Of a stretch of 64,000 bases of DNA, positions 1-9,973 are shown one piece after another. The stretch's first letter is position 1. Each line of letters starts with the position of its first letter. The stretch comes from Nitrosomonas sp. Is79A3 (GTDB lineage: Bacteria > Pseudomonadota > Gammaproteobacteria > Burkholderiales > Nitrosomonadaceae). Where the stretch lies: positions 868,001 to 932,000 of the forward strand of contig NC_015731.1 in the NCBI RefSeq assembly GCF_000219585.1, in the 5' to 3' direction. The notes under the pieces are model-generated. The model worked only from the letters and a program-made list of their open reading frames with translations. It ran no database searches and was not told where the DNA came from. The position numbers and the translations under genes were made by a program.

Positions 1-909
1 CTGGCTGTAGCCAATTCACTAGCTGCCGTGATGAATGGTGCACGGCAAGTTGAATGCACCATCAATGGCTTGGGAGAGAGAGCAGGCAATGCTTCACTGG
101 AAGAGGTTGTTATGGCTGTGCGAACGCGCCAGGATTATTTTCCCTGTGATACAAAAATAGATGCCACACATATTGTATCGGCAAGTAAACTGGTTTCCGG
201 TATTACCGGTTTCCCGGTACAACCCAATAAAGCGATTGTTGGAGCCAATGCTTTTGCACATGAATCAGGTATTCACCAGGATGGCGTGCTGAAACACCGG
301 GAGACTTATGAAATCATGCGCGCAGAAGATGTGGGTTGGGGCGCAAACAAGTTATTACTGGGGAAACATTCTGGGCGTAATGCATTCCGCAATCGACTTA
401 TGGAGTTGGGCATTGAGTTGGAATCCGAAGAAATGCTCAATAATACTTTTATGCGCTTCAAGGAATTGGCCGATAAGAAACACGAGATATTTGATGAAGA
501 TCTTCATGCATTGGTCTCAGACGAAGTGCTGGTACTACAGGAACGTTACCGGTTAATATCACTCACTATTCACTGCGAAACAGGCGAAATTCCTTTTGCT
601 CGCATCGTGATTTCTGATGATGGAAATGAAATGCACGCTGAATCTCAAGGAAGTGGCCCAGTGGATGCGACTTTCCGTGCTATTGAATCGTTACTATCCA
701 GTGGAGTGAAGCTACAATTATTTTCAGTTAACAATATTACCAGTGGAACTGATGCACAAGGAGAAGTAACCGTGCGGCTACAAAAATCTGATCGTATTGT
801 CAATGGGCATGGCGCAGATACCGATATTGTTGTGGCTTCAGCAAAGGCTTATCTCAGCGCGCTCAATAAACTGCATAGCAAGCTGGAACGGGCTCATCCG
901 CAGGTGTAG
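1..909 (+). CDS. leuA: 2-isopropylmalate synthase, C-terminal part (5' end outside window)
   Basis: Catalyses the first committed step of leucine synthesis, condensing acetyl-CoA with 2-oxoisovalerate in the cytoplasm. The reading frame is open from base 1 and the first visible residues ([10 protein letters not shown]) already belong to the conserved catalytic barrel, so the N-terminal part lies upstream of the window. The [13 protein letters not shown] motif and the HESGIHQDG metal/substrate motif are intact. The last ~120 residues look like the LeuA dimer regulatory domain that binds leucine for feedback inhibition. It ends about 50 bp before a thioredoxin-like gene. Family assignment is firm; nothing unusual is seen apart from truncation by the window edge. 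Confidence 0.95.
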   Translation: MAVANSLAAVMNGARQVECTINGLGERAGNASLEEVVMAVRTRQDYFPCDTKIDATHIVSASKLVSGITGFPVQPNKAIVGANAFAHESGIHQDGVLKHRETYEIMRAEDVGWGANKLLLGKHSGRNAFRNRLMELGIELESEEMLNNTFMRFKELADKKHEIFDEDLHALVSDEVLVLQERYRLISLTIHCETGEIPFARIVISDDGNEMHAESQGSGPVDATFRAIESLLSSGVKLQLFSVNNITSGTDAQGEVTVRLQKSDRIVNGHGADTDIVVASAKAYLSALNKLHSKLERAHPQV

Positions 910-961
910 TTGAGCTGGTTGTCATTTAAGATTAAATGGAGAATGGAGGCCTGGCCACAAA

Positions 962-1447
962 GTGAAGAAACATAAACTGGCAGTATTATTTTGTTTGGCA
1001 GCTCTGATATTGAGTGTTCAGGTACAAGCATTTCAGTTTCAAGACGCAACAGGGAAGATCCATAATCTTGCAGATTACAAAGGGCGGTGGGTACTGGTTA
1101 ATTTCTGGGCAACCTGGTGTCCGCCTTGCTTGAAAGAAATTCCCGATTTGATTGCGCTATATGAGAGCCGTAAAGATATTATGGTGATTGGTGTGGCAAT
1201 GGATTTTAGTGACCCACAAGTGGTTATGGATTTTGTTCAATCGATGTCAATTACATACCCCACTGTTTTGGGTAGTCGGAAAATTGCTTCTCAACTGGAT
1301 GATATTTCACTGCTGCCCAGTACTTATTTTTTTGATCCGGATGGAGAACCAGCCGCGCGCCAGCTTGGGATCATTTCGCGAGAAAGTATAGAAAGGTTCA
1401 TTGAGTCAAAGTCAATTGAGAAAAATGTTAACCAATCACGCAAATAA
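962..1447 (+). CDS. TlpA/ResA-like periplasmic thioredoxin-fold protein
   Basis: A 161-residue protein starting with GTG, preceded by GGAGG at 945-949. Residues 1-23 form a Sec signal peptide (Lys-rich start, Leu/Ala core, VQA cleavage site). The rest is a thioredoxin fold with the redox motif WCPPC (Cys53, Cys56) and a cis-Pro region near LLPSTYF. Proteins of this family reduce periplasmic disulfides, often for cytochrome c maturation or copper-site assembly. That would suit an organism with many multiheme cytochromes, but the exact partner cannot be read from the sequence. It lies alone between leuA and a convergent minus-strand gene. Confidence 0.8.
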   Translation: MKKHKLAVLFCLAALILSVQVQAFQFQDATGKIHNLADYKGRWVLVNFWATWCPPCLKEIPDLIALYESRKDIMVIGVAMDFSDPQVVMDFVQSMSITYPTVLGSRKIASQLDDISLLPSTYFFDPDGEPAARQLGIISRESIERFIESKSIEKNVNQSRK

Positions 1448-1504
1448 ATGTGCGAAAATTTCTCTATAAATGATCAATAGAAATGCCAGAATATATTTAT
1501 TTGA

Positions 1505-2095
1505 CTATGACGAGGTATACCGCCAAGTAGTTTGCCACTTATTAAACACGAGCTGTGGATAGGTAATTTCACCCAGACTGCCATTATACCGACCAAGGGC
1601 GCGGAAATAATCGCCTTTTTCTTTATTGAGGTAATGACGCAGAATGGTGCATCCATAGCGCAAATTAACACGCAAATGAAAAAGATTGTGATCCTGATGA
1701 CCAATGGTCTCGACCCAGAATGGCATTACTTGCATATAGCCGCGCGCACCTGCATGTGAAATGGCGTATTTCTTGAAGCCACTTTCAACTTGAATTACAC
1801 TTAACACAAGTTGCGGATCCAGTCCTGCACGTGTTGCTTCATAAAAAACTGTTCTCAGAAATTCTTCCCGTTCGATTGGATCGGGTATGAATTTCTCTAG
1901 ACGGCGACTCATACTGATAAGCCAAGTGATGCTGTCAGCTACGGCGGCATATTCTGTGTAAGAAGCGGCCTGATCGCTCGTTTCGTGGAGAATGATTGTC
2001 TGAGTATTGGCAGCAAGCTTCTCATAATGCAGATTATTGGCGTGTATGAAGCCCGAAAAGAACAAGAAGAGTATCGTGCAGATTAGTTTACGCAT
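1505..2095 (-). CDS. Lytic transglycosylase, Slt-type
   Basis: A 196-residue exported protein. Residues 1-19 are a signal peptide (FFSGFIHA). The SLT domain covers about residues 85-190, with catalytic Glu104 in VIQVESGF followed by the [10 protein letters not shown] motif that places the substrate. Such enzymes cleave the MurNAc-GlcNAc bond of peptidoglycan, forming 1,6-anhydro ends. The start overlaps the 3' end of proS by 13 bp on the same strand, so the two are probably co-transcribed and translationally coupled. The protein is short for the family, essentially one catalytic domain. Confidence 0.85.
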   Translation of the reverse strand: MRKLICTILFLFFSGFIHANNLHYEKLAANTQTIILHETSDQAASYTEYAAVADSITWLISMSRRLEKFIPDPIEREEFLRTVFYEATRAGLDPQLVLSVIQVESGFKKYAISHAGARGYMQVMPFWVETIGHQDHNLFHLRVNLRYGCTILRHYLNKEKGDYFRALGRYNGSLGEITYPQLVFNKWQTTWRYTSS

Positions 2096-3792
2096 AATTT
2101 GGCTGTGATAAATGAAAAAATTTCGTCGATAGGTATCGCTAATGATGCTGGATCTTTTCTTCCTTGATATTCGATTGTGGATTGCTTGAGTCCTCGTTCG
2201 CCAATCACAATCCGATGCGGAATACCCATTAATTCCATATCGGCAAACATGACACCTGGGCGTTCGTCTCGATCATCTAAAAGCACTTCAATTTGAGCAT
2301 CGGAAAATAGTTGATAAAGTTTTTCTACAGCTTCCTTCACCAAACTATTTTTCTGCAGTCCAATCGGCACGATCGTTAGCTGAAAGGGCGCCATCGTGGT
2401 TGGAAAAATGATGCCATGATCATCATGATTTTGTTCAATGGCAGCGGCAACAATACGTGAAATACCAATACCATAGCAACCCATTTCCATGTATTGGGTC
2501 TGACCCGATTCATCGAGATAACCGGCTTTCATAATTTCCGAATATTTGGTACGCAACTGGAAAATATGGCCTACTTCAATCCCGCGGCAAATTTCTAATT
2601 TGCCTTTGCCGTCGGGGGAATCATCGCCTGGGACAACATTCCGGATATCGAAAACATAATCAGGCATTGGGAGGTCACGATCAAAATTCACCTGCGTTAG
2701 GTGAAAACCTTCTTCATTTGCTCCGCAAACGAAGTTACTCATGTGCATAACAGTTTGGTCAGCAATCACACAAGTATCTAACCCAACGGGACCAATGTAT
2801 CCAGGCACGGTTCCAGTTTCAAACAGGATATCTGATTCGCTTGCCATTTGGAACTCGGATAAAAAGGGTATTTTCCTCACTTTTAATTCATTGAGTTGAT
2901 GATCACCTCGTAGCAAAAGTAAAAATATTTTATTATTTGCCTTTATTGCCAGGGTCTTGATGGTTTTTTTTAATGGAATTTCTAAGAATTCTGCAACTTC
3001 ACTGCAAGTTTTCTTATTGGGTGTCGAAATTTTCAGCATTACACCCTCAGGTTTATCCCGTTCTTGTGGCGCTGATAACGCCGTGGCGAGTTCAATATTA
3101 GCGGCATAATCTGAATCCGGGCAAAATGCAATCGCATCCTCGCCGGATTCAGCTAAGACATGAAATTCGTGTGAACCACTGCCTCCAATGGCGCCAGTAT
3201 CAGCCGCGACTGCACGAAACTTCAAACCAAGGCGTGTAAAAATACGACTGTAGGTTTCATACATGCATTGATATGTTTGCATCAGGCTGTTTTCATCAGT
3301 GTGGAATGAGTACGCATCCTTCATTAAAAACTCTCGAGCGCGCATTACTCCGAAACGTGGTCGAATTTCATCACGAAATTTTGTTTGTATTTGATAGAAA
3401 GTAAGTGGTAATTGTCGGTAGCTTTTAATTTCTTTGCGTGCTATGTCGGTTATAATTTCCTCATGCGTTGGACCAAAACAAAAAGCATGTTCATGCCGAT
3501 CTTTGATTTTTAACATCTGTGGCCCGAATACTTCCCATCTGCCAGTTTCTTGCCATAATTCGGCCGGTTGTATCGCAGGCATCAGGACTTCTATAGCACC
3601 ACTTTTATTCATCTCATCACGAACGATATTTTCTATTTTTCGTAGTATTCTTAAACCTAACGGCATCCAAGTATATAGCCCACTGCCTAAGCGTTTGATT
3701 AACCCGGCGCGCAGCATAAGTTTGTGACTGATTAGCTCTGCTTCGGCGGGTGCTTCCTTAAGCGTTGAAATAAAAAATTGCGAGACGCGCAT
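2083..3792 (-). CDS. proS: Prolyl-tRNA synthetase
   Basis: Charges tRNA-Pro with proline in the cytoplasm. The class II signature regions are present: motif 2 around [25 protein letters not shown] and motif 3 near the GIGISR sequence. Between them lies the ~180-residue bacterial editing insertion that removes mischarged alanine. The C-terminal anticodon-binding domain ends the protein. I place the start at the ATG at 3792 (MRVSQFF), the usual N-terminus of the family. A further in-frame ATG at 3804 would add four residues and has no ribosome-binding site. Length is 569 aa, normal for this type. Overlaps the downstream transglycosylase gene. Confidence 0.95.
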   Translation of the reverse strand: MRVSQFFISTLKEAPAEAELISHKLMLRAGLIKRLGSGLYTWMPLGLRILRKIENIVRDEMNKSGAIEVLMPAIQPAELWQETGRWEVFGPQMLKIKDRHEHAFCFGPTHEEIITDIARKEIKSYRQLPLTFYQIQTKFRDEIRPRFGVMRAREFLMKDAYSFHTDENSLMQTYQCMYETYSRIFTRLGLKFRAVAADTGAIGGSGSHEFHVLAESGEDAIAFCPDSDYAANIELATALSAPQERDKPEGVMLKISTPNKKTCSEVAEFLEIPLKKTIKTLAIKANNKIFLLLLRGDHQLNELKVRKIPFLSEFQMASESDILFETGTVPGYIGPVGLDTCVIADQTVMHMSNFVCGANEEGFHLTQVNFDRDLPMPDYVFDIRNVVPGDDSPDGKGKLEICRGIEVGHIFQLRTKYSEIMKAGYLDESGQTQYMEMGCYGIGISRIVAAAIEQNHDDHGIIFPTTMAPFQLTIVPIGLQKNSLVKEAVEKLYQLFSDAQIEVLLDDRDERPGVMFADMELMGIPHRIVIGERGLKQSTIEYQGRKDPASLAIPIDEIFSFITAKLCVN

Positions 3793-4001
3793 GGGTGATT
3801 CCATTATGATAATAAATTAGTTGTAATTTTACCTTGAAATACTTGGCGAAGTGCGGATTAGTCTATCTTTATGGATAGATTATCAACTTAAATTGACGGA
3901 AACCCTCGAAGGTATAGGGAGTTTTTGTTTTATAGGCACTTTCAATCTGTAGTAAAGTATGAAAAAATCCACCCATTTGATGGGTCAAATGAGTAATTCA
4001 C

Positions 4002-4562
4002 ATGATTGACCGTAACGGATATCGCCCCAATGTTGGTATTATCCTGCTGAATTCAAAGAATGAAGTATTTTGGGGCAAACGTATAAGACAAAATTCTTGG
4101 CAATTTCCACAAGGTGGTATTAAGTCAGGGGAAAGTCCTGAACAAGCCATGTATCGGGAATTAACCGAAGAAATAGGGCTGCACTCCAATCACGTTGAGA
4201 TTGTCGGGCGTACGCGCGACTGGCTGCGATATGAAGTGCCTGATCGGTGGATTAGGCGGGAATGGCGCGGGAACTACAAGGGGCAGAAACAAATATGGTA
4301 TTTGCTGCGTTTGATAGGACGCGATAGTGATGTTTCCTTACGCAGAAGTGCACATCCAGAATTTGACGCGTGGCGATGGAATCAATATTGGGTTGAGTTG
4401 GATTCAGTTGTTGAGTTTAAACGCAAAGTTTATAAACAAGCGCTGACAGAATTATCCCGTTTGTTAAAAACAGATCCTTGTCAAAACACTGGTTATGATA
4501 AAAATAATATAGCCAGTGAAACAGGGGAAGTATTGATTAATCATATGGAAGTGAACGAATAG
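4002..4562 (+). CDS. rppH: RNA pyrophosphohydrolase (Nudix)
   Basis: Removes pyrophosphate from the 5' triphosphate of mRNAs, which starts RNase E-dependent decay. The full Nudix box is visible at residues 38-60 (G38, E44, R52, E53, E56, E57, G59), and the N-terminus [14 protein letters not shown] is typical of RppH/NudH. The C-terminus (186 aa total) is slightly longer than the core enzyme and carries a polar tail of no known role. It is divergent from proS, with a shared 200-bp intergenic region that presumably holds both promoters. Confidence 0.93.
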   Translation: MIDRNGYRPNVGIILLNSKNEVFWGKRIRQNSWQFPQGGIKSGESPEQAMYRELTEEIGLHSNHVEIVGRTRDWLRYEVPDRWIRREWRGNYKGQKQIWYLLRLIGRDSDVSLRRSAHPEFDAWRWNQYWVELDSVVEFKRKVYKQALTELSRLLKTDPCQNTGYDKNNIASETGEVLINHMEVNE

Positions 4563-4743
4563 TCCGCTTGTACTCAAGTATTTTTAAGGATTATTAAGTT
4601 ATTACCCTGTAAATATTAAGAAACGGGGTAGAATTGATTTGCTTTGTTTTTAAATGATACCCATTTGTGGGTGTTTCATCAGGCGTAATCGGCTGCGCCA
4701 TTACAGCCGTTTTATTTTATTTATATACTTAGGGAGAATACCG

Positions 4744-5736
4744 ATGAAGATACGTACGCTGGTTGCGTCACTGCTATCGATGGGCGCTCTTGTCACTTCG
4801 ATTAATGTTTCAGCCAATGAACCTATCCAACCCATTAAAGCTGCGAAAGTAACAAATGCTGATATGGTTGAATTGGGTAAAATGTTATTTTTTGATCCAC
4901 GCTTATCGAAATCCGGATTTATTTCCTGTAATTCTTGTCACAATTTAAGTATGGGTGGAACAGATAATATTCCGACGTCTATAGGTCATAAATGGCAGCA
5001 AGGTCCAATTAATGCCCCTACTGTATTAAATGCCAGCATGAATCTGGCTCAGTTTTGGGATGGACGTGCTAAGGATTTAAAAGAACAAGCGGGTGGTCCT
5101 ATCGCAAATCCAGGTGAAATGGCTTCAACGCATAAAGCAGCTGTCGAAGTATTGCAATCAATTCCTCAATACCGCGGTTATTTTCAAAAAGCATTTGGTT
5201 CTGATCAGGTTGATATCGATCGAGTAACTACTGCAATAGCAGCCTTTGAAGAAACCTTAGTCACACCGGGATCACGTTTTGATAAGTGGCTGGAAGGTGA
5301 TAAGAAAGCGCTGAATCAGCAAGAACTGGAAGGGTATGAGTTATTTAAGAGCAGTGGTTGTTCGGGCTGCCACAATGGACCGGCTGTAGGCGGTGCGCTT
5401 TACCAGAAGTTCGGCGTACATCACCCTTATAAAACAGATAATAAAGCGGAAGGAAGAAAAGCAGTTACTGGAAAAGATACTGACTTGAATGTTTTCAAAG
5501 TGCCAACATTGCGAAATATTGAATTAACTTACCCCTACTTTCATGATGGGGCAGCTACAACATTGGATGATGCTGTAAAGACTATGGGGAAAGTGCAATT
5601 AGATCGTGATTTTAACAAGAAGGAGACTGATAGTATTGTTGCATTCCTAAAAACATTAACTGGTGAGCAACCTGATATCAAACTACCGATCCTTCCACCT
5701 TCCAACAATAGTACGCCAAGACCGGCACCGTTCTAG
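4744..5736 (+). CDS. Diheme cytochrome c peroxidase
   Basis: Periplasmic peroxidase reducing H2O2 to water with electrons from small c-type cytochromes. I choose the ATG at 4744 because it follows AGGGAGA and begins a clear signal peptide cut after VSA (about residue 24); an open frame from 4654 adds 30 unlikely residues. Two CXXCH heme sites are present, CNSCH (62-66) and CSGCH (206-210). Met281 is a likely distal ligand of the high-potential heme. Length 330 aa fits the MauG/CcpA family. In Nitrosomonas europaea a related enzyme is known to be active without prior reductive activation; whether this one shares that cannot be told from sequence. Confidence 0.92.
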   Translation: MKIRTLVASLLSMGALVTSINVSANEPIQPIKAAKVTNADMVELGKMLFFDPRLSKSGFISCNSCHNLSMGGTDNIPTSIGHKWQQGPINAPTVLNASMNLAQFWDGRAKDLKEQAGGPIANPGEMASTHKAAVEVLQSIPQYRGYFQKAFGSDQVDIDRVTTAIAAFEETLVTPGSRFDKWLEGDKKALNQQELEGYELFKSSGCSGCHNGPAVGGALYQKFGVHHPYKTDNKAEGRKAVTGKDTDLNVFKVPTLRNIELTYPYFHDGAATTLDDAVKTMGKVQLDRDFNKKETDSIVAFLKTLTGEQPDIKLPILPPSNNSTPRPAPF

Positions 5737-5800
5737 TTTTTCTAGAATTTAAAAAGTAAATGCCGTTTGTTAAAATTATTTTGTAGTGAAAGCTAAATCC

Positions 5801-5838
5801 AAACATCCAGGTGTGTTATGAATATAGCCTGGATGTTT
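5801..5838 (+). terminator. Inverted repeat after peroxidase gene, possible terminator
   Basis: An 11-bp perfect inverted repeat (AAACATCCAGG and its complement) with a 16-nt loop lies 65 bp after the peroxidase stop. Only a short T-rich stretch follows, so termination efficiency is doubtful; it could also stabilise the 3' end of the mRNA. Confidence 0.45.
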
Positions 5839-5983
5839 GTGATGTAATGGCAATTCTGACGGGCAATGATTGATTTAATTGATGGCTCATCTGTATTTGT
5901 GAATCTGATATAGATTTACAACTAAAAATAAAGTAGAGTCACTATTTATTCCAATAACCAATAATTAGAATAGGGAGTTACCT

Positions 5984-6229
5984 ATGGGTAACAAGGGGCA
6001 GTTATTGCAAGATCCATTTTTAAACATATTGCGGAAAGAACATATTCCGGTATCAATATATTTAGTAAATGGTATTAAATTGCAAGGACAAATTGATTCA
6101 TTTGATCAATATGTAGTACTGTTGAAAAACTCAGTTACGCAAATGGTGTACAAGCATGCAATCTCTACAGTGGTCCCCGCAAGAGCTGTTACTATTCCGA
6201 TTGAGACAATGGAAGCTCGCGACACCTGA
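5984..6229 (+). CDS. hfq: RNA chaperone Hfq
   Basis: Hexameric Sm-like protein that pairs small RNAs with mRNAs. The 81-residue protein has the Sm1 motif ([19 protein letters not shown]) and the Sm2 motif with YKHAIST, whose His and Lys line the proximal RNA-binding pore. The N-terminal QLLQDPFLN is the usual Hfq start. The C-terminal tail is short, as in many betaproteobacteria. The TGA stop overlaps the ATG of hflX by one base, so the pair is translationally coupled. The start is preceded by AGGGAG. Confidence 0.97.
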   Translation: MGNKGQLLQDPFLNILRKEHIPVSIYLVNGIKLQGQIDSFDQYVVLLKNSVTQMVYKHAISTVVPARAVTIPIETMEARDT

Positions 6230-7416
6230 TGCCTGAATCAGGAATGGAAAAAATAAAGGCTGTTAATCCAGCAATCCTGGTTGGTCTTGATTTTGGTAGC
6301 GTCATGCATAAAGATAGCCTGCAAGAGCTAAAGCAATTGGCCATTAGCGCTAAGCTCCAGGTTCTGACGATTGTGGAAGGAAAGCGTTCTCACCCTGATC
6401 CCACTACCTATATCGGAAGTGGTAAAGTTAATGAGATTGCGCAACTAATAGCGCAGAATGAAGCTTCGCTAGTAATATTCAACCATGACTTATCTCCAGC
6501 GCAACAACGTAACTTGTCCTTACGTTTAAATTGTAATGTCATTGACCGAACTAGCTTGATTCTCGACATTTTCTCTCAACGTGCTAAGAGCCATGAAGGA
6601 AAGTTACAAGTGGAGTTGGCCCAGTTAGAACATCTAGTAACACGCCTTGTACGTGGATGGACTCATCTTGAAAGACAAAAAGGCGGTATTGGTTTACGTG
6701 GCCCTGGTGAAACTCAGCTGGAAACAGATCGACGCTTGATTAAAAAGCGAGTTAAGTTACTTAAAGAAAAACTTTCTGCCCTTCAGCGTCAACGTAACGT
6801 TCAAAGGCGGTCAAGACAGCGTACAGATGTACTTTCGGTATCTATAGTTGGTTATACTAATGCAGGAAAATCAACTTTATTTAATAAGTTAACACGTGCG
6901 CAATCATATGCAGCTGATCAATTATTTGCCACATTGGATACGACAACACGAAAATTATTTCTCGCTGAAAGTGGCTCAGCTGTAATTTCAGATACTGTTG
7001 GATTTATTCGCGAATTACCCCATACGTTAGTGGCAGCTTTTCGTGCAACGCTTGAAGAAACTGCACAGGCCGATATACTTCTTCACGTGATAGATGCCAG
7101 TAATCCGAATTGGAATGAACAAGTTGAAGAGGTGAATAAGATATTGAAAGAAATTGGTGCTGATACAATTCCACAAGTTCTAATCTTAAACAAGATTGAT
7201 CTAACTGATTTTGCAGCGGGTTGTAAAAGTTGCGCGCGCGATGAATATGGTAGAATATCACGCATTCGTTTAAGTGCAAAAACAGGCGAGGGTATAGAGT
7301 TTGTAAGGTCAGCATTGACAGAGGCACTTATAGAAAACTCCAAGAAAATGTATGAGCAATCTACAGGTATTAAGAGAGAAATTGGAGGCTGTGCTACGGT
7401 ACAAGAACTTTTTTGA
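6229..7416 (+). CDS. hflX: GTPase HflX
   Basis: Ribosome-associated GTPase that splits stalled 70S ribosomes, notably under heat stress. The N-terminal HflX domain (residues ~1-180) contains the Gly-rich GGIGLRGPGETQLE segment. The G domain follows with the P-loop GYTNAGKST (about residues 208-216), DTVGFI (G3) and NKID (G4). Length is 395 aa. It lies in the conserved hfq-hflX-hflK-hflC order and its ATG overlaps the hfq stop codon. Confidence 0.95.
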   Translation: MPESGMEKIKAVNPAILVGLDFGSVMHKDSLQELKQLAISAKLQVLTIVEGKRSHPDPTTYIGSGKVNEIAQLIAQNEASLVIFNHDLSPAQQRNLSLRLNCNVIDRTSLILDIFSQRAKSHEGKLQVELAQLEHLVTRLVRGWTHLERQKGGIGLRGPGETQLETDRRLIKKRVKLLKEKLSALQRQRNVQRRSRQRTDVLSVSIVGYTNAGKSTLFNKLTRAQSYAADQLFATLDTTTRKLFLAESGSAVISDTVGFIRELPHTLVAAFRATLEETAQADILLHVIDASNPNWNEQVEEVNKILKEIGADTIPQVLILNKIDLTDFAAGCKSCARDEYGRISRIRLSAKTGEGIEFVRSALTEALIENSKKMYEQSTGIKREIGGCATVQELF

Positions 7417-7437
7417 ACGAACAAAACAGGAATTAAT

Positions 7438-8616
7438 ATGGGATTAAATGATCCACAATGGGGAAAAAATAAAGGCGATTCCGGTCCACCAGATCTGGAT
7501 GATGTGTTGCGTAATGTCAATAAAAAGATCAATAATATATTCGGGCAAAAAAAAGGTGGTGGAGGCGATGAGGGGTCAAATACTCAAGGGCCTAAACAAC
7601 ACAGTGGCGGTAGTATCGCGCTGATTCTAGGTTTGCTCGTAGTGGTGTGGTTGGCAAGCGGCTTTTATATTGTGGATGAAGGCCATAGAGGTGTTGTGTT
7701 GCGCTTTGGTCAGTATACCGATACTGCCCCGGCAGGTTTGCGTTGGCATTTACCTTATCCTATTGAAAAAGTAGAAATAGTAAATGTTAGTCAGGTTCGC
7801 ACAGTTGAGATTGGCTACCGCAACAATGTAAGAAGTAAGGTGCTACGGGAATCATTGATGTTGACTGATGATGAAAACATCATAGATATTCAGTTTGCTG
7901 TGCAATATATATTGAATAATCCAGAAAACTTTCTCTTTAAAAATAGAAACCCTGAGGAAGCAGTTTTGCAAGCGGCTGAGACTGCGATCAGGCAGGTAAT
8001 TGGTAAGAGTAAAATGGACTATGTTCTTTATGAAGGACGTGAGCATGTTGCAGCCAATGCAACCCAGTTGATGCAGAAGATTCTAGATCGTTATGAGATA
8101 GGTATCTCTATTAGCAAAGTGACTATGCAGAATGCGCAACCACCAGAGCAAGTTCAAGCTGCATTTGATGATGCAGTAAAAGCAGGGCAAGATAGAGAAC
8201 GGCAAAAGAATGAGGGGCAAGCTTATGCTAATGATGTGATCCCAAGAGCTGTAGGTAATGCGGCTCGATTGATTCAAGAATCTGAGGGGTATAAGCAACG
8301 TGTGATTGTAAGTGCCGAGGGTGATGCCAGTCGTTTTGAACAAATTCTTGTGGAATATAGTAAAGCGCCAAGAGTGACACGCGAACGTTTGTATCTGGAT
8401 ATGATGCAACAAGTACTCTCTAATACTAGTAAGATACTCGTTGATCAGAAGAATGGTAATAATCTCTTGTATTTACCACTGGATAAGCTAATAAATATGA
8501 GTGGATCTACGTCAGCTTCATCAGTGACCGCACAGCCAATGGTGCAGGAGGCGGCGCCTGATAGTGGAATACGGGCACGAGAATCTTTTCGTAGTCGCGA
8601 ACGGGAGATAAGATAA
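7438..8616 (+). CDS. hflK: FtsH modulator HflK (SPFH membrane protein)
   Basis: Forms the HflKC complex around the membrane protease FtsH and controls its access to substrates. The protein is 392 aa. A Gly-rich cytoplasmic N-terminus (WGKNKGDSGPPDLDDVLRN) is followed by one membrane segment at about residues 59-80 and then a periplasmic SPFH/band-7 domain with coiled coil. The ATG at 7438 follows AGGAA. The stop codon directly abuts the hflC start. Confidence 0.94.
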   Translation: MGLNDPQWGKNKGDSGPPDLDDVLRNVNKKINNIFGQKKGGGGDEGSNTQGPKQHSGGSIALILGLLVVVWLASGFYIVDEGHRGVVLRFGQYTDTAPAGLRWHLPYPIEKVEIVNVSQVRTVEIGYRNNVRSKVLRESLMLTDDENIIDIQFAVQYILNNPENFLFKNRNPEEAVLQAAETAIRQVIGKSKMDYVLYEGREHVAANATQLMQKILDRYEIGISISKVTMQNAQPPEQVQAAFDDAVKAGQDRERQKNEGQAYANDVIPRAVGNAARLIQESEGYKQRVIVSAEGDASRFEQILVEYSKAPRVTRERLYLDMMQQVLSNTSKILVDQKNGNNLLYLPLDKLINMSGSTSASSVTAQPMVQEAAPDSGIRARESFRSREREIR

Positions 8617-9492
8617 ATGAAAAATTTAACATCAGTGTTTTCAGGCATCATTATTGCGGTATTTTTTTTGGGAAGCTCCGCAATCTATATTGTAGATCAG
8701 CGTCAACAAGCTATTTTGTTTCAATTAGGTGAAGTTATCGATGTCAAAACGGAACCTGGTCTTTATTTCAAGATTCCTCTAGCACAGAATGTACGTTTTT
8801 TTGAGAAACGCATTCTGACGATGAACACAGAAGAGCCTGAACGTTTTATTACCTCTGAGAAAAAGAACGTTTTGGTAGACTTGTTTGTGAAGTGGCGCAT
8901 TGTAGACGTAAAACAATATTATATCAGTGTGCGTGGTGATGAAAGTCTAGCGCAAACACGTTTAGCGCAAACTATAAATGCGAGTTTGCGTGATGAATTT
9001 GGTAATCGTACAGTTCACGATGTAGTATCGGGGGAGCGTGATGTAATTATGGAAATTATGCGTCAGAAAGCAGATAGCGATGCTCGTTCGATCGGAGTAG
9101 AAGTTGTTGATGTACGTTTGAAACGCGTAGATCTACCACAGGAAGTCAGTGAATCGGTATATAGACGTATGGAAGCGGAACGTAAAAGAGTCGCTAATGA
9201 ATTACGTTCCACCGGTGCGGCTGAATCGGAGAAGATTCGTGCGGATGCAGACAGACAACGTGAAGTCATAATGGCTGAAGCATATCGAGAAGCTCAGAAA
9301 ACAATGGGTGATGGTGATAGTCAGGCAGCTGCAACCTATTCAAACGCTTTTCAAAAAGATCCCGAATTCTATGCTTTCTGGCGTAGTGTTGATGCCTACA
9401 AACAATCTTTCAAGAATAAAGGAGATATGTTGGTTCTTGAACCCAGTTCCGATTTTTTCAAGTATTTGAAAAATCCTGCTGTCAGTAAATAA
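8617..9492 (+). CDS. hflC: FtsH modulator HflC (SPFH membrane protein)
   Basis: Partner of HflK in the FtsH-HflKC complex. The 291-residue protein begins with an N-terminal membrane anchor (about residues 7-27). An SPFH domain (YIVDQRQQAILFQLGEV) and a long charged helical region rich in Arg, Glu and Ala follow. It starts on the base after the hflK stop, so the two should be made in equal amounts. It is the last gene of the hfq-hflXKC run, followed by a terminator-like repeat. Confidence 0.94.
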   Translation: MKNLTSVFSGIIIAVFFLGSSAIYIVDQRQQAILFQLGEVIDVKTEPGLYFKIPLAQNVRFFEKRILTMNTEEPERFITSEKKNVLVDLFVKWRIVDVKQYYISVRGDESLAQTRLAQTINASLRDEFGNRTVHDVVSGERDVIMEIMRQKADSDARSIGVEVVDVRLKRVDLPQEVSESVYRRMEAERKRVANELRSTGAAESEKIRADADRQREVIMAEAYREAQKTMGDGDSQAAATYSNAFQKDPEFYAFWRSVDAYKQSFKNKGDMLVLEPSSDFFKYLKNPAVSK

Positions 9493-9627
9493 TAAGTATG
9501 GATTGATTGAATGGCGGTAGTTGTGAGGGCCATATCCCGCTAAGAAATTGTTTATTTAAGAATCTGTGTGGACTTATGGTTTGCTCACTTAGTGAAAATA
9601 TGTAGCCTTGTTAGATAGCGACTTATG

Positions 9628-9690
9628 AAGAGGTTCTGAGAATCGTGGTTATTTTTATGCTCGATTAAAACAGAACCTCTTAATTTTTAC
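9628..9690 (+). terminator. Terminator-like inverted repeat after hflC
   Basis: AAGAGGTTCTG at 9628-9638 is perfectly complementary to CAGAACCTCTT at 9671-9681 and is followed by TAATTTTTA. The loop is long (32 nt), so it is weaker than a classical terminator. It sits between hflC and the YjeT-like gene. Confidence 0.5.
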
Positions 9691-9741
9691 ACTATTTCAT
9701 AAAAAATAATGAAAGCCTGATTGAGCAGGAACTGAATTAAT

Positions 9742-9927
9742 ATGTGGGAAACTTTTCTGATTGCAATTGCATTGATGTTAATTCTAGAAGGAATACTACC
9801 ATTTCTATCTCCCCAGACTTGGAGAGAAGCATTTAAAAAAATGATTGAGATTAATGATCATCAGATACGTTTTATTGGTCTGACATCAATGTTGGTCGGG
9901 CTAATGCTGCTACTTATCGTTAGCTGA
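9742..9927 (+). CDS. Small membrane protein, YjeT/DUF2065 family
   Basis: A 61-residue protein with two hydrophobic segments (about residues 4-21 and 43-60) joined by a short charged loop. The family (DUF2065, E. coli YjeT) is commonly found between hflC and hisZ/purA in proteobacteria, which is its position here. Molecular function is not known; the linkage suggests a membrane role related to HflKC, but that is inference. Confidence 0.75.
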   Translation: MWETFLIAIALMLILEGILPFLSPQTWREAFKKMIEINDHQIRFIGLTSMLVGLMLLLIVS

Positions 9928-9973
9928 CATTATTTTCTTTACTCTTCTCGTTGATAATTTGTCGATCATAAAC

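Noticed and set aside
4654..4743. N-terminal extension of the diheme peroxidase
   Set aside because: The extension lacks a ribosome-binding site and precedes a perfect signal peptide that begins at 4744.
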